Source of the DNA: Pegea sp. RAD2-039
Taxonomy: Eukaryota; Chordata; Thaliacea; Salpida; Salpidae
NCBI GenBank assembly: GCA_034620365.1
Contig: JAQGEQ010000091.1
Location: forward strand, 496,001-560,000
DNA: 64,000 bases
Direction of reading: 5' to 3'
The position numbers were made by a program, and so were the translations under genes. How positions within the stretch are numbered: the stretch's first letter is position 1; each line of letters opens with the position of its first letter. This document shows positions 13,090-33,645 of this stretch, piece by piece. The notes under the pieces are model-generated. The model did not search any database. It saw only the letters and a list, made by a program, of their open reading frames with translations, and was not told the DNA's origin.

Positions 13090-15487
13090 TAAAAGTTCCA
13101 TTTGTACATTCTTGAACGGATTAAAGCATAATCAGGTATAGCTGATGTTGGTCCAATAGCTGCTACTGCGGGACAAGTGTCCCAGACATAAGTGTCCATG
13201 ACATTTTGAACCTCTTTGAAGTTGACATCCTGTAATTTGATAAATATTTATAACCGATGAAAGCTGATTGCTTATTTATTTAATATGAAGAAACCAACTT
13301 GAATCCGTCTAGCTAGTTCAGGCCAAGAAATTCGGCGACCATAAAATAACATTTGACGACCGATGTCTTCACAAACAGGTGTAGTGCCATCGAGCATAAG
13401 CGCCATATTAGTCAGTAAAGTATTTTTGGCACGTGCTACTTCAACAGGAGTGAGACTAGTGCAAAGTCGCATCCTAAGAATAAGAATTGTTAGAAGTAAT
13501 TGAGATCAAAATGATTTACAAACCATTCTTGCTGAATAAGTTCAGTAGCTTCACAAACGTTCTCGTTATCACTAACAAAGTACATTCCCCTAAAAAAGAG
13601 CGGTTAAAAGAGGAGACGAGACGAAATGAGATGATTACCAAAGACCAGTATCAGTGTACACAGTATTGAAGGACTGATAACTAATTGCTGAGTTGGTCTT
13701 GCTCATGTTACGCATGAGAGGGTTTGGGAAGTTGGAGCCATTTACTGATGATCTGTTCCAGCTACCGATAATCTATAAGATTTTCAACTTTAACTTCTTA
13801 CGATGAAATTTTAGAGATAAGCGTCACCTGGTTAGCAAGCATTAATGGAATGGTGTCGTGATGTTGCCACCCAACACTTTCAACAGCGATAGCGACATGA
13901 ACGTGAGGCATAGATTGATTCCAATGACGAATCTACATCAGTAAGACCCTTTTAATGATCGAACAAATGATTTTTTTGACAAAATTACCTCACTACCAGT
14001 AAAAGCACATGGCTGGTGTCCAAAAAAACTATCTCTTTTTTCAATAGGAGCAACATCAGTAGAGAAAAACTCTTTGGCAAGCTGCACAAGTTTTTCGTGA
14101 TCAACTCCACCAGCAGCAGCAAGTACCATTCGTGATGGACTACAAGCAACTAATTTAGAAAGCTTCTTCTTTACCAGCCATCAACTCACTGATAATGTTC
14201 TTTGATATATTTTTCAAGATCAGACTTCTGAATATTTTGAATATTTTCTGATGGTCCAAGTATAGTAAGACCTAGAGGTGTCCCTTGGTATGCAGTGGCA
14301 TGCAAGTAGTCAAAGACAACTTCCTTTAATAATAAATTATGAAATTTTTTATCATTTTTCATAAAATTTATTCAATAAAAAGATATTTGTGGAATATCTA
14401 AATCATTTTATGAGATATATTGCAAGATGGTAGTTAACCTGTTGGTTTTGTTCTATTTCTTCCATCTCTCTAAGAATAACACCTCGTTCACGTTCAATTT
14501 CACCTTCTCCAAGTTTACTGTTTTGGATAATGTCAGCAAGAATTTCAACAGCTTCAAAAATATAAAAAAATAATTTAATCTGAAGTAAATGATGACATTA
14601 TCAACTTACACTGAGGTAAATCTTTAGAAAACGATTTAGCGTAATAAACAGTTTGTTCGCGAGAAGTATAAGCATTGAGATGAGCGCCCATATTCTCTAC
14701 TTCCAGCTCCAAATCTAACTGGCTCCTGTTTGAAGTTCCCTGTCATAAAAATCTTTAGAAAACTGACAACACATCAGAAATAAATACCTTAAAAGCCATG
14801 TGTTCTAGGAAATGAGCAGTGCCATTGTTATCATTGTTTTCATATCTACTACCAGCATCTATCCAAAGACCAACAGTACATGTTGGTAGTCCATTATCTT
14901 CTGAGGCGACTCTTAAACCATTTGCTAACTTAGTGACTTGAGTTTCAGGAAAGTTGGTCACAAGTTTAGGATTTGATGCAATCAAACGATAAGATGATCC
15001 ATTCTAAGAAGCAAATAGTTATTTGGAAAGAAATATAAATTTTTATAAATTTAAAATATAATTATAAATATAAATCAAATAATTTATGTATAAAACAATC
15101 GATGAAATATTCCAGAATTTTGATCATCTTATTTTATAATATAATGCATCATTTAAATAATCTCAATTAATAACTTTAATAACACTTAGTAGATTACCAG
15201 CTTTTCAATAAGGTTTAGAATCTTCTATATAAATCTATCACTTACAACCATTCAATTAATTTGTAGCTTACTATATTCTAAACTTTATCATATTTATGTC
15301 TTTGTAGTGTTACCATTTTTTTTCTCTAGGTTACTTATATTCAACTTTATTACTTAAAAACATTTATTTTTCTCAAGTCATATTGTTTTGTGTTTGCAAT
15401 ATAAGAACTTGAAGTACTTACCAGTTTAGGGTTTCCAATACAGTTCTTGAGAGATTTTCCCAAATTAGAATTAAATAGTTTTGCCAT
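13089..15487 (-). CDS. PMPCB: mitochondrial-processing peptidase subunit beta
   Basis: Catalytic subunit of the matrix peptidase that removes targeting presequences from imported proteins; it works as a dimer with MPP-alpha. Exons in order of transcription: 15487-15422, 15003-14788, 14739-14610, 14551-14439, 14323-14190, 14139-13989, 13932-13828, 13772-13639, 13589-13524, 13473-13299, 13229-13089; 1431 nt, 476 aa. The M16 zinc motif HFLEH is at about residues 86-90, and the downstream glutamate lies in GEIERERG. Other family blocks are [40 protein letters not shown] and [11 protein letters not shown]. The N-terminus is Lys/Asn/Ser-rich, fitting a presequence. A good splice acceptor sits just upstream of the ATG (next base 15524), so a 5'-UTR intron or a trans-splice site is likely. 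All family landmarks are present and I see no damage. MPP-alpha and UQCRC1 are close paralogues, but the intact HxxEH and the overall match favour beta. Confidence 0.95.
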
Positions 15488-15524
15488 GACACAAAAATAA
15501 TTTGTTAGAAACCAGTAATAAACC

Positions 15525-17129
15525 CTAAAAAAATTGTGAAGGGTTGAACAGATAAATTTTAGTTTTCATAATCAAATTTTTTATTTTTTTATATGAAATT
15601 TTATCAATTCTTTATTAGAAAATTAATTTAAACCTAAATTCCATATTAAAAATTGAAACTTAATATTAAAATAGTTTTAAGAGATAATCTATAATTTTGT
15701 AACTATTAATAAATAGATAAAAATCTTTTCTAAGCTATTTGTAAAATATATTTATGAAGTAATATGAAAACATAACTTTTTGAAATAAATAGCCAATATT
15801 ATTAATATTTATTTATTTATAGAAGTAAATATAAAAATTGAACAAAAACAATTTTTAATCTTAAGTAAAAATCAGTAAAAAAATTAAAAATAATTAAATG
15901 CTGTAAACCATTTAGATGCAAAACTTAACCATATAAATTACTGTATAAAAGATTGTATAAAACTAAATAGTTGTTAGAAACAAAACTTGATCAAGTTCAT
16001 ATAAGTAAAATTTTTAATCTTGATTTACATTAGGTCAGTTTTAATTTTTTATAAAATTAAAAAGTAATTTCTAATAAGAAGATCAGACATTATTATTAAA
16101 TTAAAATAATAGTCTTTATTTTCCAGCTTATCTAAAACAATTTTATTAAAAACTCAATAAGAGTTCTTGTTTATAAACGGTATATTAGTCAAATTGAATA
16201 ATTTTTAGTCGCATGTAAGACTATTTAAATTAAGAATAATCAAAATCACATCAATATTACTGGAAAATTATCATTCTTTTTAACAAATAATTGCTCGCAA
16301 AATTTAGGTAGTAATTAGTTCTAGACTTGTCATTGAGGTTATTACCTAAAAAGCCAAAAAAATAAATTTCCCGAAATTAAAGGCTGCCCAAGTTTTCTTT
16401 TTGTATTTTTCTTTGCTTAAAATATCAAAATCGTGATAAAAAATTGAAAACAATAAAATATATCAATAAATAATATAATTTAAAAAAGGAAGAATTTTAG
16501 AAGAGCTTACTTTTTCTGAAGCCTAATAATATCACTTAATTAGTCAATTTATTTGCTTTTTTTTACAAAAAGTATTTAGATAGTACATAAAATTTTATAG
16601 TAAATTTGTTTTTCAAATATTTAAGTTTTTAGTTTTAGGCTTAAAACGTTTCAGAGCCAAGTCCTGCAATTTATTACTATGAAGAAAAAATGAACGTTCA
16701 CCACCACCACTGTTTGATTAGTGTAAAGAAAAAAGTAGAAATACTGCAAAGGTAAATTTATGCAAACTAGAGTAGGTTCACGAGAACCATAGGGTAGAAA
16801 AATAAGTAGATTTCGTTTATATATATGGTTCATTAAAAAACTACCTAAGTCATATTTCTTTAGCATAATTTAAAAAATACAGAATTTGCTGTACTGACGG
16901 AGTTTTACCATATATAATCGTTCATAAAATGTCTTAGTACCTTTATCATTACTATTTTGAATTTCTTTTTACTCCAAACTTTTAGCAGAATAAAACGTTT
17001 TTAGTATTTTAGCCTCTTTTTCAATTTTAGTAATTCACAAGTCACCATCTCGATTTGATTCTAAAGCTTTGTTTTTTTCTTCTAGTTGTTTCTATAGAAG
17101 CAAATCTTTATCACATAAACTAAAGTAAT
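15525..17129. other. AT-rich spacer upstream of PMPCB
   Basis: No exon, RNA gene or repeat family is recognised. The part nearest 15524 presumably holds the PMPCB promoter or a 5'-UTR intron. The minus-strand acceptor (polypyrimidine run then AG, first exon base 15524) is the only regulatory-type signal I can point to. Confidence 0.45.
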
Positions 17130-17460
17130 TGATTGCATGGTTCAATATTATCAAAGTTGAAATTAAAACAAATCTTTCCAATTATTCCCACTATAGGTTT
17201 CAATGTAGAAACCTTCTCACCATGTGAATGGAATACTCTTCTGTATGAGATGTTGTCGGTTAAGATTCTATTTGAAAGTTTTGAAACTACTATTTTATAA
17301 CACATATCTGATCATCGTTGTTGACAACTGTGTAGAGATCGATTTGACGAAGCAAGAAGAGAGTTTCATACTATCACTCATGAAGAAGAAATGTTAAAAG
17401 TTTCTGTCCTTATTCTAGTCAATAAAGATGAATCAACTACTACACTTATCAAAAAGTGAT
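17130..17460 (+). pseudogene. decayed intronless ARF-family GTPase copy
   Basis: Plus-strand text follows an ARF protein in order, but in broken frames. A KLKLKQIF segment stands where the family has the KLKLGEIV region, followed by the switch I motif IPTIGFNVET (about 17184-17213). After a shift comes the interswitch and switch II region, where VWDVGGQDKIRPLW is recognisable but with stops at both Trp, at the Gln and at the Arg. Then come LIIVVDN, DRFDEARREF and ILVNKDE, the last in place of the NKQD box. No intron separates these parts, so a processed (LINE-mobilised) pseudogene is likely. The N-terminal P-loop and the C-terminal end could not be found. It encodes no functional GTPase. Confidence 0.8.
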
Positions 17461-18239
17461 AAGGCTGCAGCATTATTGTAGCACTATTGCTTTCTTGAAT
17501 TGAATGAAATTGATACCAGGAGTTGTGACGTCAATCCGAAGAACTGAAGGAGCAATAGTGTGAAGGTTCGGCGGCTCACCAGATCATCTGAAAGTGCACC
17601 TCCAAAGTGCTACGGATTGTACTAAATAATGGTAACAGTAATTCAATGTACGGTCTTCCGCTTATGTAAATCTGCTATCTAGTTTTGTTTGATTGCTTCA
17701 CTAGTTCATTCTGTAGCTGACCGTGGTGTTTACCGTCATTATTAGCTGCTGAATAAAGATCTCCTATAAAGTTTTATTCATTACAGTATCTAACAGCACT
17801 TACGAATGTTAACTTATATTGTAACAAAAATAAGGAAATATGAAGGTATTAATGGAAAATCGATTTTTATCTATAAAGTTTATGAGCTTCACTCATACAT
17901 TTTTATAAATTGAATCTAAATCAGAGTATAGTTAGTGGCAGAGTTTACTAAAAGTAAAATACATTTAAAACTACTGACATTACCCTAAATAATAAGAGCT
18001 TTTTAACAGAATTATATATTTTCATAGATTAAACACAGCTAAAAAGTTTAGTATTGGTAATTACATACCACTAAAACCTGGTTATACACCTATCATTATT
18101 TTAATTTACTCATGCGGCGTAGAAACTTTTATTTATTCCTGTTAAATCATTAAAAATACTTTTATTTAAAAATTAACTTGAACAATTATTAGCTTTTGAT
18201 CAGATTTTTACTTTTAGGAGTCTTGAAATTCAAATCCTT
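17461..18239. other. spacer with a slightly GC-richer patch
   Basis: 17461-17660 is less AT-rich than its surroundings and contains one TGACGTCA palindrome at 17526-17533. Part of it may be further ARF pseudogene, or 3' UTR carried with it, but I cannot align it. No gene is seen. Confidence 0.35.
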
Positions 18240-18345
18240 TTTTATCTAAGCCGATCTTTTATTTATTTATTCATCTGTAAAATAACGCATGGCTACAGAT
18301 TACAGAGCATTAAGCTCTTATAGCAAACAAAACACATTATACCTG
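18240..18345 (-). mobile_element. LINE 3'-terminal remnant with hairpin and (ATAA)n tail
   Basis: Read on the minus strand, the segment has a small hairpin (AGAGC, 5-nt loop, GCTCT; 18304-18318) and then a tail of repeated ATAA units near 18255-18270. A short stem-loop followed by an (AATA)n-like tail is the usual 3' end of CR1/L2-type elements. No coding sequence precedes it, so the copy is strongly 5'-truncated. The tail differs from that of the neighbouring remnant, so this is probably a second family or subfamily. Confidence 0.5.
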
Positions 18346-18484
18346 GAGAAAAATGAAACAAATCTAAAATTGTTTGAAATAAAGAATCATATAATAATTT
18401 TCTATACAATCTATCCTCTGTTATGTGATAAAAGTTTTCTGCTCAAAACTTCTCGATAAGTATCTTTTTACGAGAGAATGATGA

Positions 18485-18665
18485 ATTTGAAATTACAATT
18501 TTATTTATTTATTACAATAAATGCGAAGGAGGGTGCCTGAAGAGAGCACGTCTCGTTGACACACATTCTCACAAATAACATCTGTTAAGTTAGAAATATA
18601 GAAAGAAAAAGATGTAACACATGGCATTTCGGTAGTCCTCAAAGCATATAACAGTGATATATAGC
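18485..18665 (-). mobile_element. LINE 3' UTR remnant, same family as the copy at 31.7-32.3 kb
   Basis: Its reverse complement matches the plus-strand sequence at about 32150-32310 over some 160 bp. Shared words include GAAATGCCATGTGTTACATCT, GTGAGAATGTGTGT, GTGCTCTCTTCAGGCACC and TTTATTGTAATAAATAAA. Only the 3' UTR is present, so the insertion was heavily 5'-truncated. Scattered substitutions separate the two copies, so neither is brand new. Confidence 0.85.
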
Positions 18666-21600
18666 ATATATATTTAAATACTTTTCAATTATAAGATTAG
18701 TTTATACACAATGATTTATAAAATAGTCATACAACTCTTTTATAATATTCTGATTGTATACTTTGCCCCCTTTTTTGCTTTTACTGAGAAATTCGGATTA
18801 GAATAGAGAATAAATATCATTAAGAAAAGATTAGAACCTAAATAATTGACAGAAATATGTTTTAAGGCTTTGCAACTGGATATGCATACCAATGTCTGGA
18901 TAAAATGTAGTTGAAACGATGTGACATTAATATCAGCTGAGATTTTTAAAGCTATTTTTAGAAAAAGGTAAACTCTTTTGCTAGCTTTAGGTAGAATCAT
19001 ATGTGATTGATATTTTTGGAAAGTTTTGTTTTTAACAAAACTTTTAAATAATTTCAGTTTAATAGAATATTTTTTATTTTTGAAAAAATTTTTAAGTTAG
19101 TTTTAAGTTTCAGGTTTTTTGTACTTTTCAAATGCAGGATTTTATACATAAAGTATTTCTTAAGTCTTAAATATTTAAAATTTAGAAATAAATGAATGTT
19201 TTATATTAACGATTAATATTTAGTCTATATTTAGTGCATAATAAAAAATTGTTGATATTATTAAAGTAGAATATTTTTATAGATTAATTTTGTCTTTTAC
19301 TTATAATTTTTTAGTACTTTTGACTAATTATACTTTATTAGCAGATATGATATATATTATATAGTTACTATTAAAAAAATTGTACATTTTACATGATTTT
19401 TCATTCTTATAAGAGATTTTGTACTACAAATAAAGAAATTAAAGTTTGTATATTTATTTCAAATATAAACTTTTGATGTATTGTTTAAAGTTAAACTTTA
19501 TATATATATATATAGGAAAGATTTTTTTCAAACTTTGTAACTTAAATAATAATGAATTATGTTTAAATCATTTGCTTTTATTTTTTATGATGATTAATAA
19601 TATTTACCTAAATAATTACTAATTAATTACTAATTAATTATTATTTAAGTTGATGCAAATTTATAATGTAGACTAAATTTTATATAATTACTAAAATAAT
19701 ATACAAGGGCTTTGTTAATAAGCTTGATTACCAAAGAAAAAAATTTAGTAAAGCATCATAAAACATTTTCCTTTTTACTTTGTAAGTTGTTATAATTGTT
19801 TTTAGTATGTCTAATTAATAAAAACAAATAATTAGAGATTGTCAAAACTTTTGATTAGTAAATAATAGGTAATGATAGAGGCAGATAAAGGAAAGTCATA
19901 TTAAAAAAAATTATTCAGGCAGCTTAATTATGAAGTTTTGCATTTTATAAATTGAATGTTTTTTGAATATTTTGTAATATTATACCAATGTACTTTTAAC
20001 ATAATTTAAATTTTGTTTTGTATTTAAAAAAGGTTAATGTCTAATGTAGAGCATAAGAAGCTAGTCTAGCAATAATCAGATGCAACATTCAGAAACATTT
20101 CATTTTCTTCCATATTTGAGAATACTTTTCTTTTTCTTTAAAATAATAACTTGTAAGGTTTTTAGTTGACTTATGAAATTTATTTTTTTAAGGATTTGAT
20201 ATTATATAATTATACCTACTTATTAAGATTTATTTTTTTTAACTTTCAATATTATTTTTTATATAATTAGTAGTTTTTTAAACTTTTATAGATAATCAAC
20301 AAAGTTTTTTTTTAAAAGTCATCATATGCAACCGGTAAAGAATGTAAAAAAAAAATAATAATTAATATTAATATAATAATGGTAATGTATATTGGCTATT
20401 TTAATTCTTTATCATTTCTATTATAAGAGCATTTGTATTAAACAGATTTTAAAATAATAGAATAATAATCATCATAATTTTATAAAAGTATAATTAGAAT
20501 GTAATATTTCTTAATATTTTATATTTTCTTAATGTAAAGTAAAATAAATTTTGTCAAATTATTAGTGAAATGTATAAGTTGTTTATAATATAAAGTTAAT
20601 TAGCCAAAAATTAATTAAGGTTGTTTTCAGAAAACAACTTTTTAATATTCTTGTTTAGTGATATGACTTCCGATATATATATTAAAAATAAGAATATTAA
20701 TGCTTTTAATTGTTATCAAAACTGCTTGGATATCTCTAAATAGTTTTAAATATAATTAAAAATCTTCATGTAAGAAATATATTTAATTCTGTTATTAGCA
20801 TTAGTTCTTTTACTACTTATCATTTAAAAACAATTCTAAATAATGTTTACAAATACAATTTTATATAAATTTAATCTAGATAAAATTGAACTTATATAAG
20901 TATTCTGATTAAATATTTGATAACATCTGATTTTTTAAATCTTATAACTAAACATAAACATTACAGTTACAATGTTTACAATAAACTTTATTAGTAAAAT
21001 TTGTTCTACTACTCTATACTTATTTAAACATAACATTTTAGTTTTAATTTACTAACAAAATTGACTTATATTCGATACACAGTGGAGACACAAGTTTAGT
21101 TAGTCTATATTTGGCTTAGTATTCTAAAAAGTAAAACATTCAGGTTGTTTTAGGATTAAGGGTCCTTAGAACTGATAGCATTATGTAGCAAGTCATCCAC
21201 TTTAGAAATACATTTATAAACTTTATAATTAACAATTCTGTGTGTAATAAAAGTAATTATTGTATTAATATTAAAGTGTGATTTTAGATTTGAAATAATT
21301 TTTAAGGGTTACTCTAAAAAGTTATATATAAACTATTAGTATCACTATGTAAGCATCTAATACATCTATCTTTGTGAGCTAAAGAATGAAACTTATCAAA
21401 AAGTTTTGAAATATTAGATACTGATGATGTAAAATCTGACAACAAAACTTCTTGTTTTCTTTAAGCTAAAATAAGCAACTATCTTATCAGTTTGAACTAA
21501 TAGATACTGATTACTTTTTTCTTCTAAAAAATTAAGTTTTACTTAATTTAATAATTCTTTTGCATTTATGTTATTTTAGATTAAGTTAAATGATTAAAAG

Positions 21601-22141
21601 ATAATTTTTATAAGCAAAACTGTTTATAAATTAACAAATACTGCTTTTAATGTGTAGCAGCATTTTCTTTTAAGAACTAATCCATTCATTTTATAATGTA
21701 AATCATTTAGAAAGTATTAGTAATTTATCTCTATTATCTTTTTAATCGTTATTCTTATGTAAAAGATTTAAAAAATATTTTAACTACTACATTTTTGGAT
21801 ACAATTTTTAAATCATTTAATTTTTAATAAATGGATTTGTTATAAAACTTATCATGAAAATATCATATTTAATAATCTACTAAACTTTCAAAAAATAATA
21901 ATTTCTACAACACTTTTATAGATATCTATTATTTTTAAATTAAATTTCCAGGAAAAATTTTTGATATGTATTGAAATAAGCTGTGTGGTGCAATTAAGAA
22001 ACTGAAATACTTAATTTCATTGATCAAATTGTTCTTAGCAACTTTATAAGACCAACCATTTAACTTGTAAATTATATTAGCATTCAATTATGAATATTAT
22101 CTTCTGTTAATTGTAAGTCTTTAGTTAAATATTAGTCAAAT
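18666..22141. other. AT-rich spacer upstream of the mixed-lineage kinase
   Basis: No gene is recognised. A run of alternating TA lies at 19499-19513. A good splice acceptor (ttaaatttccag, first exon base 21952) lies 190 bp before the kinase ATG with no competing ATG chosen, which suggests a spliced 5' UTR. The rest is low-complexity A/T sequence. Confidence 0.45.
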
Positions 22142-30026
<7,885 letters not shown>

Positions 30027-30244
30027 GATCAGCAGATGAAAGATGAGGATGTTGATCTGATGTGAAGATGTTGATTCTTGATTTTTTTCTTTCCTGTTTT
30101 GATCTTCTGAAGATCAGAACTGGATACTGCTGTCAAATTAGCTTGCAAATTGCAAGATGTGAAGCTGGTTCTTCTTGAAGATCAAAGACACAACTGGATG
30201 TGAACTGGAGGAGATCTTTCCAAACATAGAAAGCTTCAAATCAC

Positions 30245-30250
30245 AATAAA
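30245..30250 (+). terminator. candidate poly(A) signal of the mixed-lineage kinase gene
   Basis: First AATAAA after the stop codon, 219 nt downstream, in the context AATAAAAGA that also occurs in the other 3' ends here. A second AATAAA lies near 30364. The 3' UTR before it is moderately GC-rich. Confidence 0.5.
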
Positions 30251-31689
30251 AGAATCAGAAATGAAATGAAGTTGAAGGGAATTGAAGTAACAAACTGAAT
30301 TCTTGCCTTTCATCTTAGGACATACTACAAGATCATATCAACAACAGACCAATTATTCAAGTCAATAAACCGATTAATTTAACTGTACCTGTATCAAACC
30401 CATATTCGTGTGGTTCATTTTATTTACTAGGAAACAACCATCTTAAACCAGTCTAAATGACCCTAATCTAATTATTCATTTATACTAAACCAACTACTAC
30501 CAATGAAACCAATTCTAATAATTCATATCTTTTTATGTTTATTTCGTCTCATCAACAACTGCTTAATGACGGTCACCTATTTAGTTTGTACAAGTGAACA
30601 CAAAACATGTCTAATTATTTCTCTTATTTCTTTCCTGCTACTTTCTGGCCATGACAAACCAGGGACCTACGCTGGGACGTATCCTACTTTTCATGTGGTT
30701 CTATCTATGACTATTCAGCATGACTTCAGTCATTTATTGTGAACTTTAACAAACCGAAGGTTCTTACTTAGCTTCAGCATTTGATGCTATATCGGTACAT
30801 ATGACGGAAACACTAACTAATTATCGTGTTGCTGTAGTTTGGATAAAAATGATGAAAAAGTTCTTGAAAATTTCGTTCATATTATTAGTTTCAAGTGAGA
30901 AGTTATCATGTCAATCTTCAAATTCATAAATTGACCGTTGCTACTTACAAATGGGCCAAGTTTTAGGCTATATAGTCCAAGTCAATTGTAGAACTTTTTT
31001 ACAATCTTAGATGCTCGTGAAAATGTTGACATAAAAATAAATTGCTACAAATCTAAGTTTTTTATTTCAGCTACAAGATTAGAATGTTTTTTTTTAAGTC
31101 ACTGAGATTTTGTTTAGTGTTAACAAATCTTTTAATTTAAATTTATACTTCTTTTAATTTTAATGAACTACAACCTTAAAAATTAATTTCAAATAAGATT
31201 AATCCTACAAAATCTTCTCTGTTGTCTACTTTACGAGAGTCTTATAGATGGTGTTGAAAAGGCAAATAACTAAGCAATCTACTATACACTTTGTCCGTAT
31301 TATTTTACTGAAACATAAACTGGTGTGTTAAGAAAGTCATGATGACTTATACAATGATTATTATTTTAGAAATTAACATATTTTGTAAAACTAAACCTGA
31401 CATAAGCTATTATACCAGGTATTCTAAAATTGAATTGTACAACTATAGAAAAATTGATGGAAAAAATGTTGTTGCTTATTTGACAGATTTAAAAACTTAA
31501 AAGCAGCAAAGATTATTGTAAGAAATACTCTCAACTGAGATAGTGATCTGCTGATTTTAGATTAGAATACTCAGACGCACAGATTTTGACAACATTCTAA
31601 ACAGTTTGCATTTTAGAGTAAATTATTAATGTATTTTGCATAAAAAGTTGTCTTTCAAAAATAAATTCTTGTCTAATTCTTGAATACAA
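30251..31689. other. intergenic region between the kinase gene and a LINE copy
   Basis: No gene is supported. An open stretch at 30503-30742 is hydrophobic but lacks any family resemblance and has no splice-compatible partner. It is probably chance, within or beyond the 3' UTR. Confidence 0.4.
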
Positions 31690-32310
31690 TGTCAGTGCAT
31701 CGGTGCCAATATTTACGAGGTTGGTATGCAGGAAGCTTAATATTAAATACGATAATTACAAACATCGTCTCAGTTTCTTAGATTTAGATACTTTAGAAAT
31801 CCGACAGATTAAATACGATTTAATTATTATTTTTGAAACTATCTACAAGTTAGTTCACCTTCAATTCGATGCTTTCTTTTCTATTAGTCCTTCCTTCAAG
31901 TTATATCAGCTCAGACGACACACATTACACCTTAATAAGCCTATATCACCCGGTACATTAATCAGAGCGAATTTTTTCTCATACCGCACAATTAATACAT
32001 GGAACCAGCTGTCATCAGACATTGTCATGTCGGAGTCACTCGCGTTGTTCAGACAGAAGTTGAACTGTTATAACATTGCTATTTCTAAACTGTGATTTTC
32101 CCGTTTTTTATGTTATTAAAATTCTATGTAATTATTCACTATTGTATGTTTTGGGTACTACTGAAATGCCATGTGTTACATCTTTAGCATTCTATATTTT
32201 CAACCTAATTATATATAGTAGGTATTATTTGTGAGAATGTGTGTTAGCGAGAAGTGCTCTCTTCAGGCACCTTTCTTCGAGTTTATTGTAATAAATAAAG
32301 AAATAGTTAT
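31690..32310 (+). mobile_element. 5'-truncated non-LTR retrotransposon: RT C-terminus and 3' UTR
   Basis: 31703-32095 is an open segment of about 130 codons ending in TGA. It carries the familiar C-terminal pattern of CR1/Jockey-type ORF2: LSFLDLDTLEIRQIKYDL, LVHLQFDAFF, LRRHTLHLNKP, then FFSYRTINTWNQLSSDIVMS and a closing FRQKLN. The catalytic RT core is missing, so the copy is dead. The following 200 bp of 3' UTR ends in TTTATTGTAATAAATAAAG and matches the reverse complement of 18485-18665. The open frame suggests a fairly recent insertion. No target-site duplication could be delimited by eye. Confidence 0.85.
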
Positions 32311-33645
32311 GCTAAATAAAGATTCTATGAAAAACTACTGGATTAAAGCTTTCAAGATAAAAAAATACATGATTATTTAAGAAGTTGAATATATCAAGTG
32401 AGAAATTGTTTCAAAAAGTTTTTACTATTTTTTGGTTACACAAACAAATAATTTTGACAGACAAAAATTAACTTAACTTATGCTTTTTAGGATGAAAAAT
32501 ATTAGAACCGCAAATATTAATGTTGCAAATAAAGCTTAATTATTTACTTTTGAAACAGTTACAATTTTTGCTTAATGCATTTTTTAAACAGCAGTTAAAT
32601 TTAATTTTTGTTTAATGCATTTATTAAACAGCTTGAAATTTAGCACTAAGAAATTGACAAGTTTTTATTTATCCTAAACATTTTTTCCAAAAGAAAATGC
32701 TACGAAAACACTTAAAATATAAATTGATGTAGTATTATGTTTGTAATTGTTTATGTTCTTTTATTGTTTAATCCTAGTTTTAGTAAAATTGAGTAAAATA
32801 TTAAAGTCTTGTAGACAAATATGAATAAGCCATTTTGTACCCATTATTAGTTATTTGTATATAATAATAATATAGCTTGTTATTCTTCTCAAATACTCAT
32901 TAATTGTTTTGAAACCTTGTAAACATTAATAAAATCTATTAGTAGAATTAATCATCATTTAAAATTTTTCATTTAAATATTGGTTACATAACTTCTAAAT
33001 AAACTTCGTAGATTTTTATAGATGTGGTAGTCTGTTTTTATCAAAATAACTGAATTATAGGTAATTGATAAAATGACTTTATTAGATCTTGTCAGCATAA
33101 AATGTGTATCATTTATTCTCAGGCTACATCATAGGACAATTACTTATATTATATTTTTTTAAACATTTTATAAGTAATATAATAATAGGAAAGATTTGTT
33201 TTTTAATTCTGTTTATTCTGAAGTTTCCTTGTACTAGCTTCTTGTGAAATATTATATTGCTTAAAACTATTAACTTATCTATCTCATATTTATTTAGCTA
33301 TTTTAGTTTTTGTCAGAAATAAAATTCTTTTTAGTAAAAATCACAAACTATTTATTTCATATAGATTTTAGGGTAAATTCTAATAATGTTTAGTTTCAAC
33401 ATATAATTATTTTTCTGTTTTAACTTTGTGATTTCAAGTTTGATTTAATATTTTTTGATATAGCCAGAATTATTGTTTAACTATTATTTATATTTATTTA
33501 TCATTAAATTATAAATATTAGAGCTGTTTAAATAATATCATAGCTTATATTTTGTTTTTCATGTGAAGTACATATCCTTATTTTTTATAAGTTTTAGTCC
33601 ATTGTATATCTTAAAATAAAAGTTTAAAAATCGTTTATTACTACA
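32311..33645. other. AT-rich region upstream of PTPN23
   Basis: No coding or repeat feature is recognised. It must include the promoter and 5' UTR of the HD-PTP gene that starts at 33646, but I see no distinctive element. Confidence 0.45.

Noticed and set aside
30503..30742. 79-codon hydrophobic open frame after the kinase gene
   Set aside because: No conserved motif or plausible start context; it follows the kinase 3' end and is likely chance.
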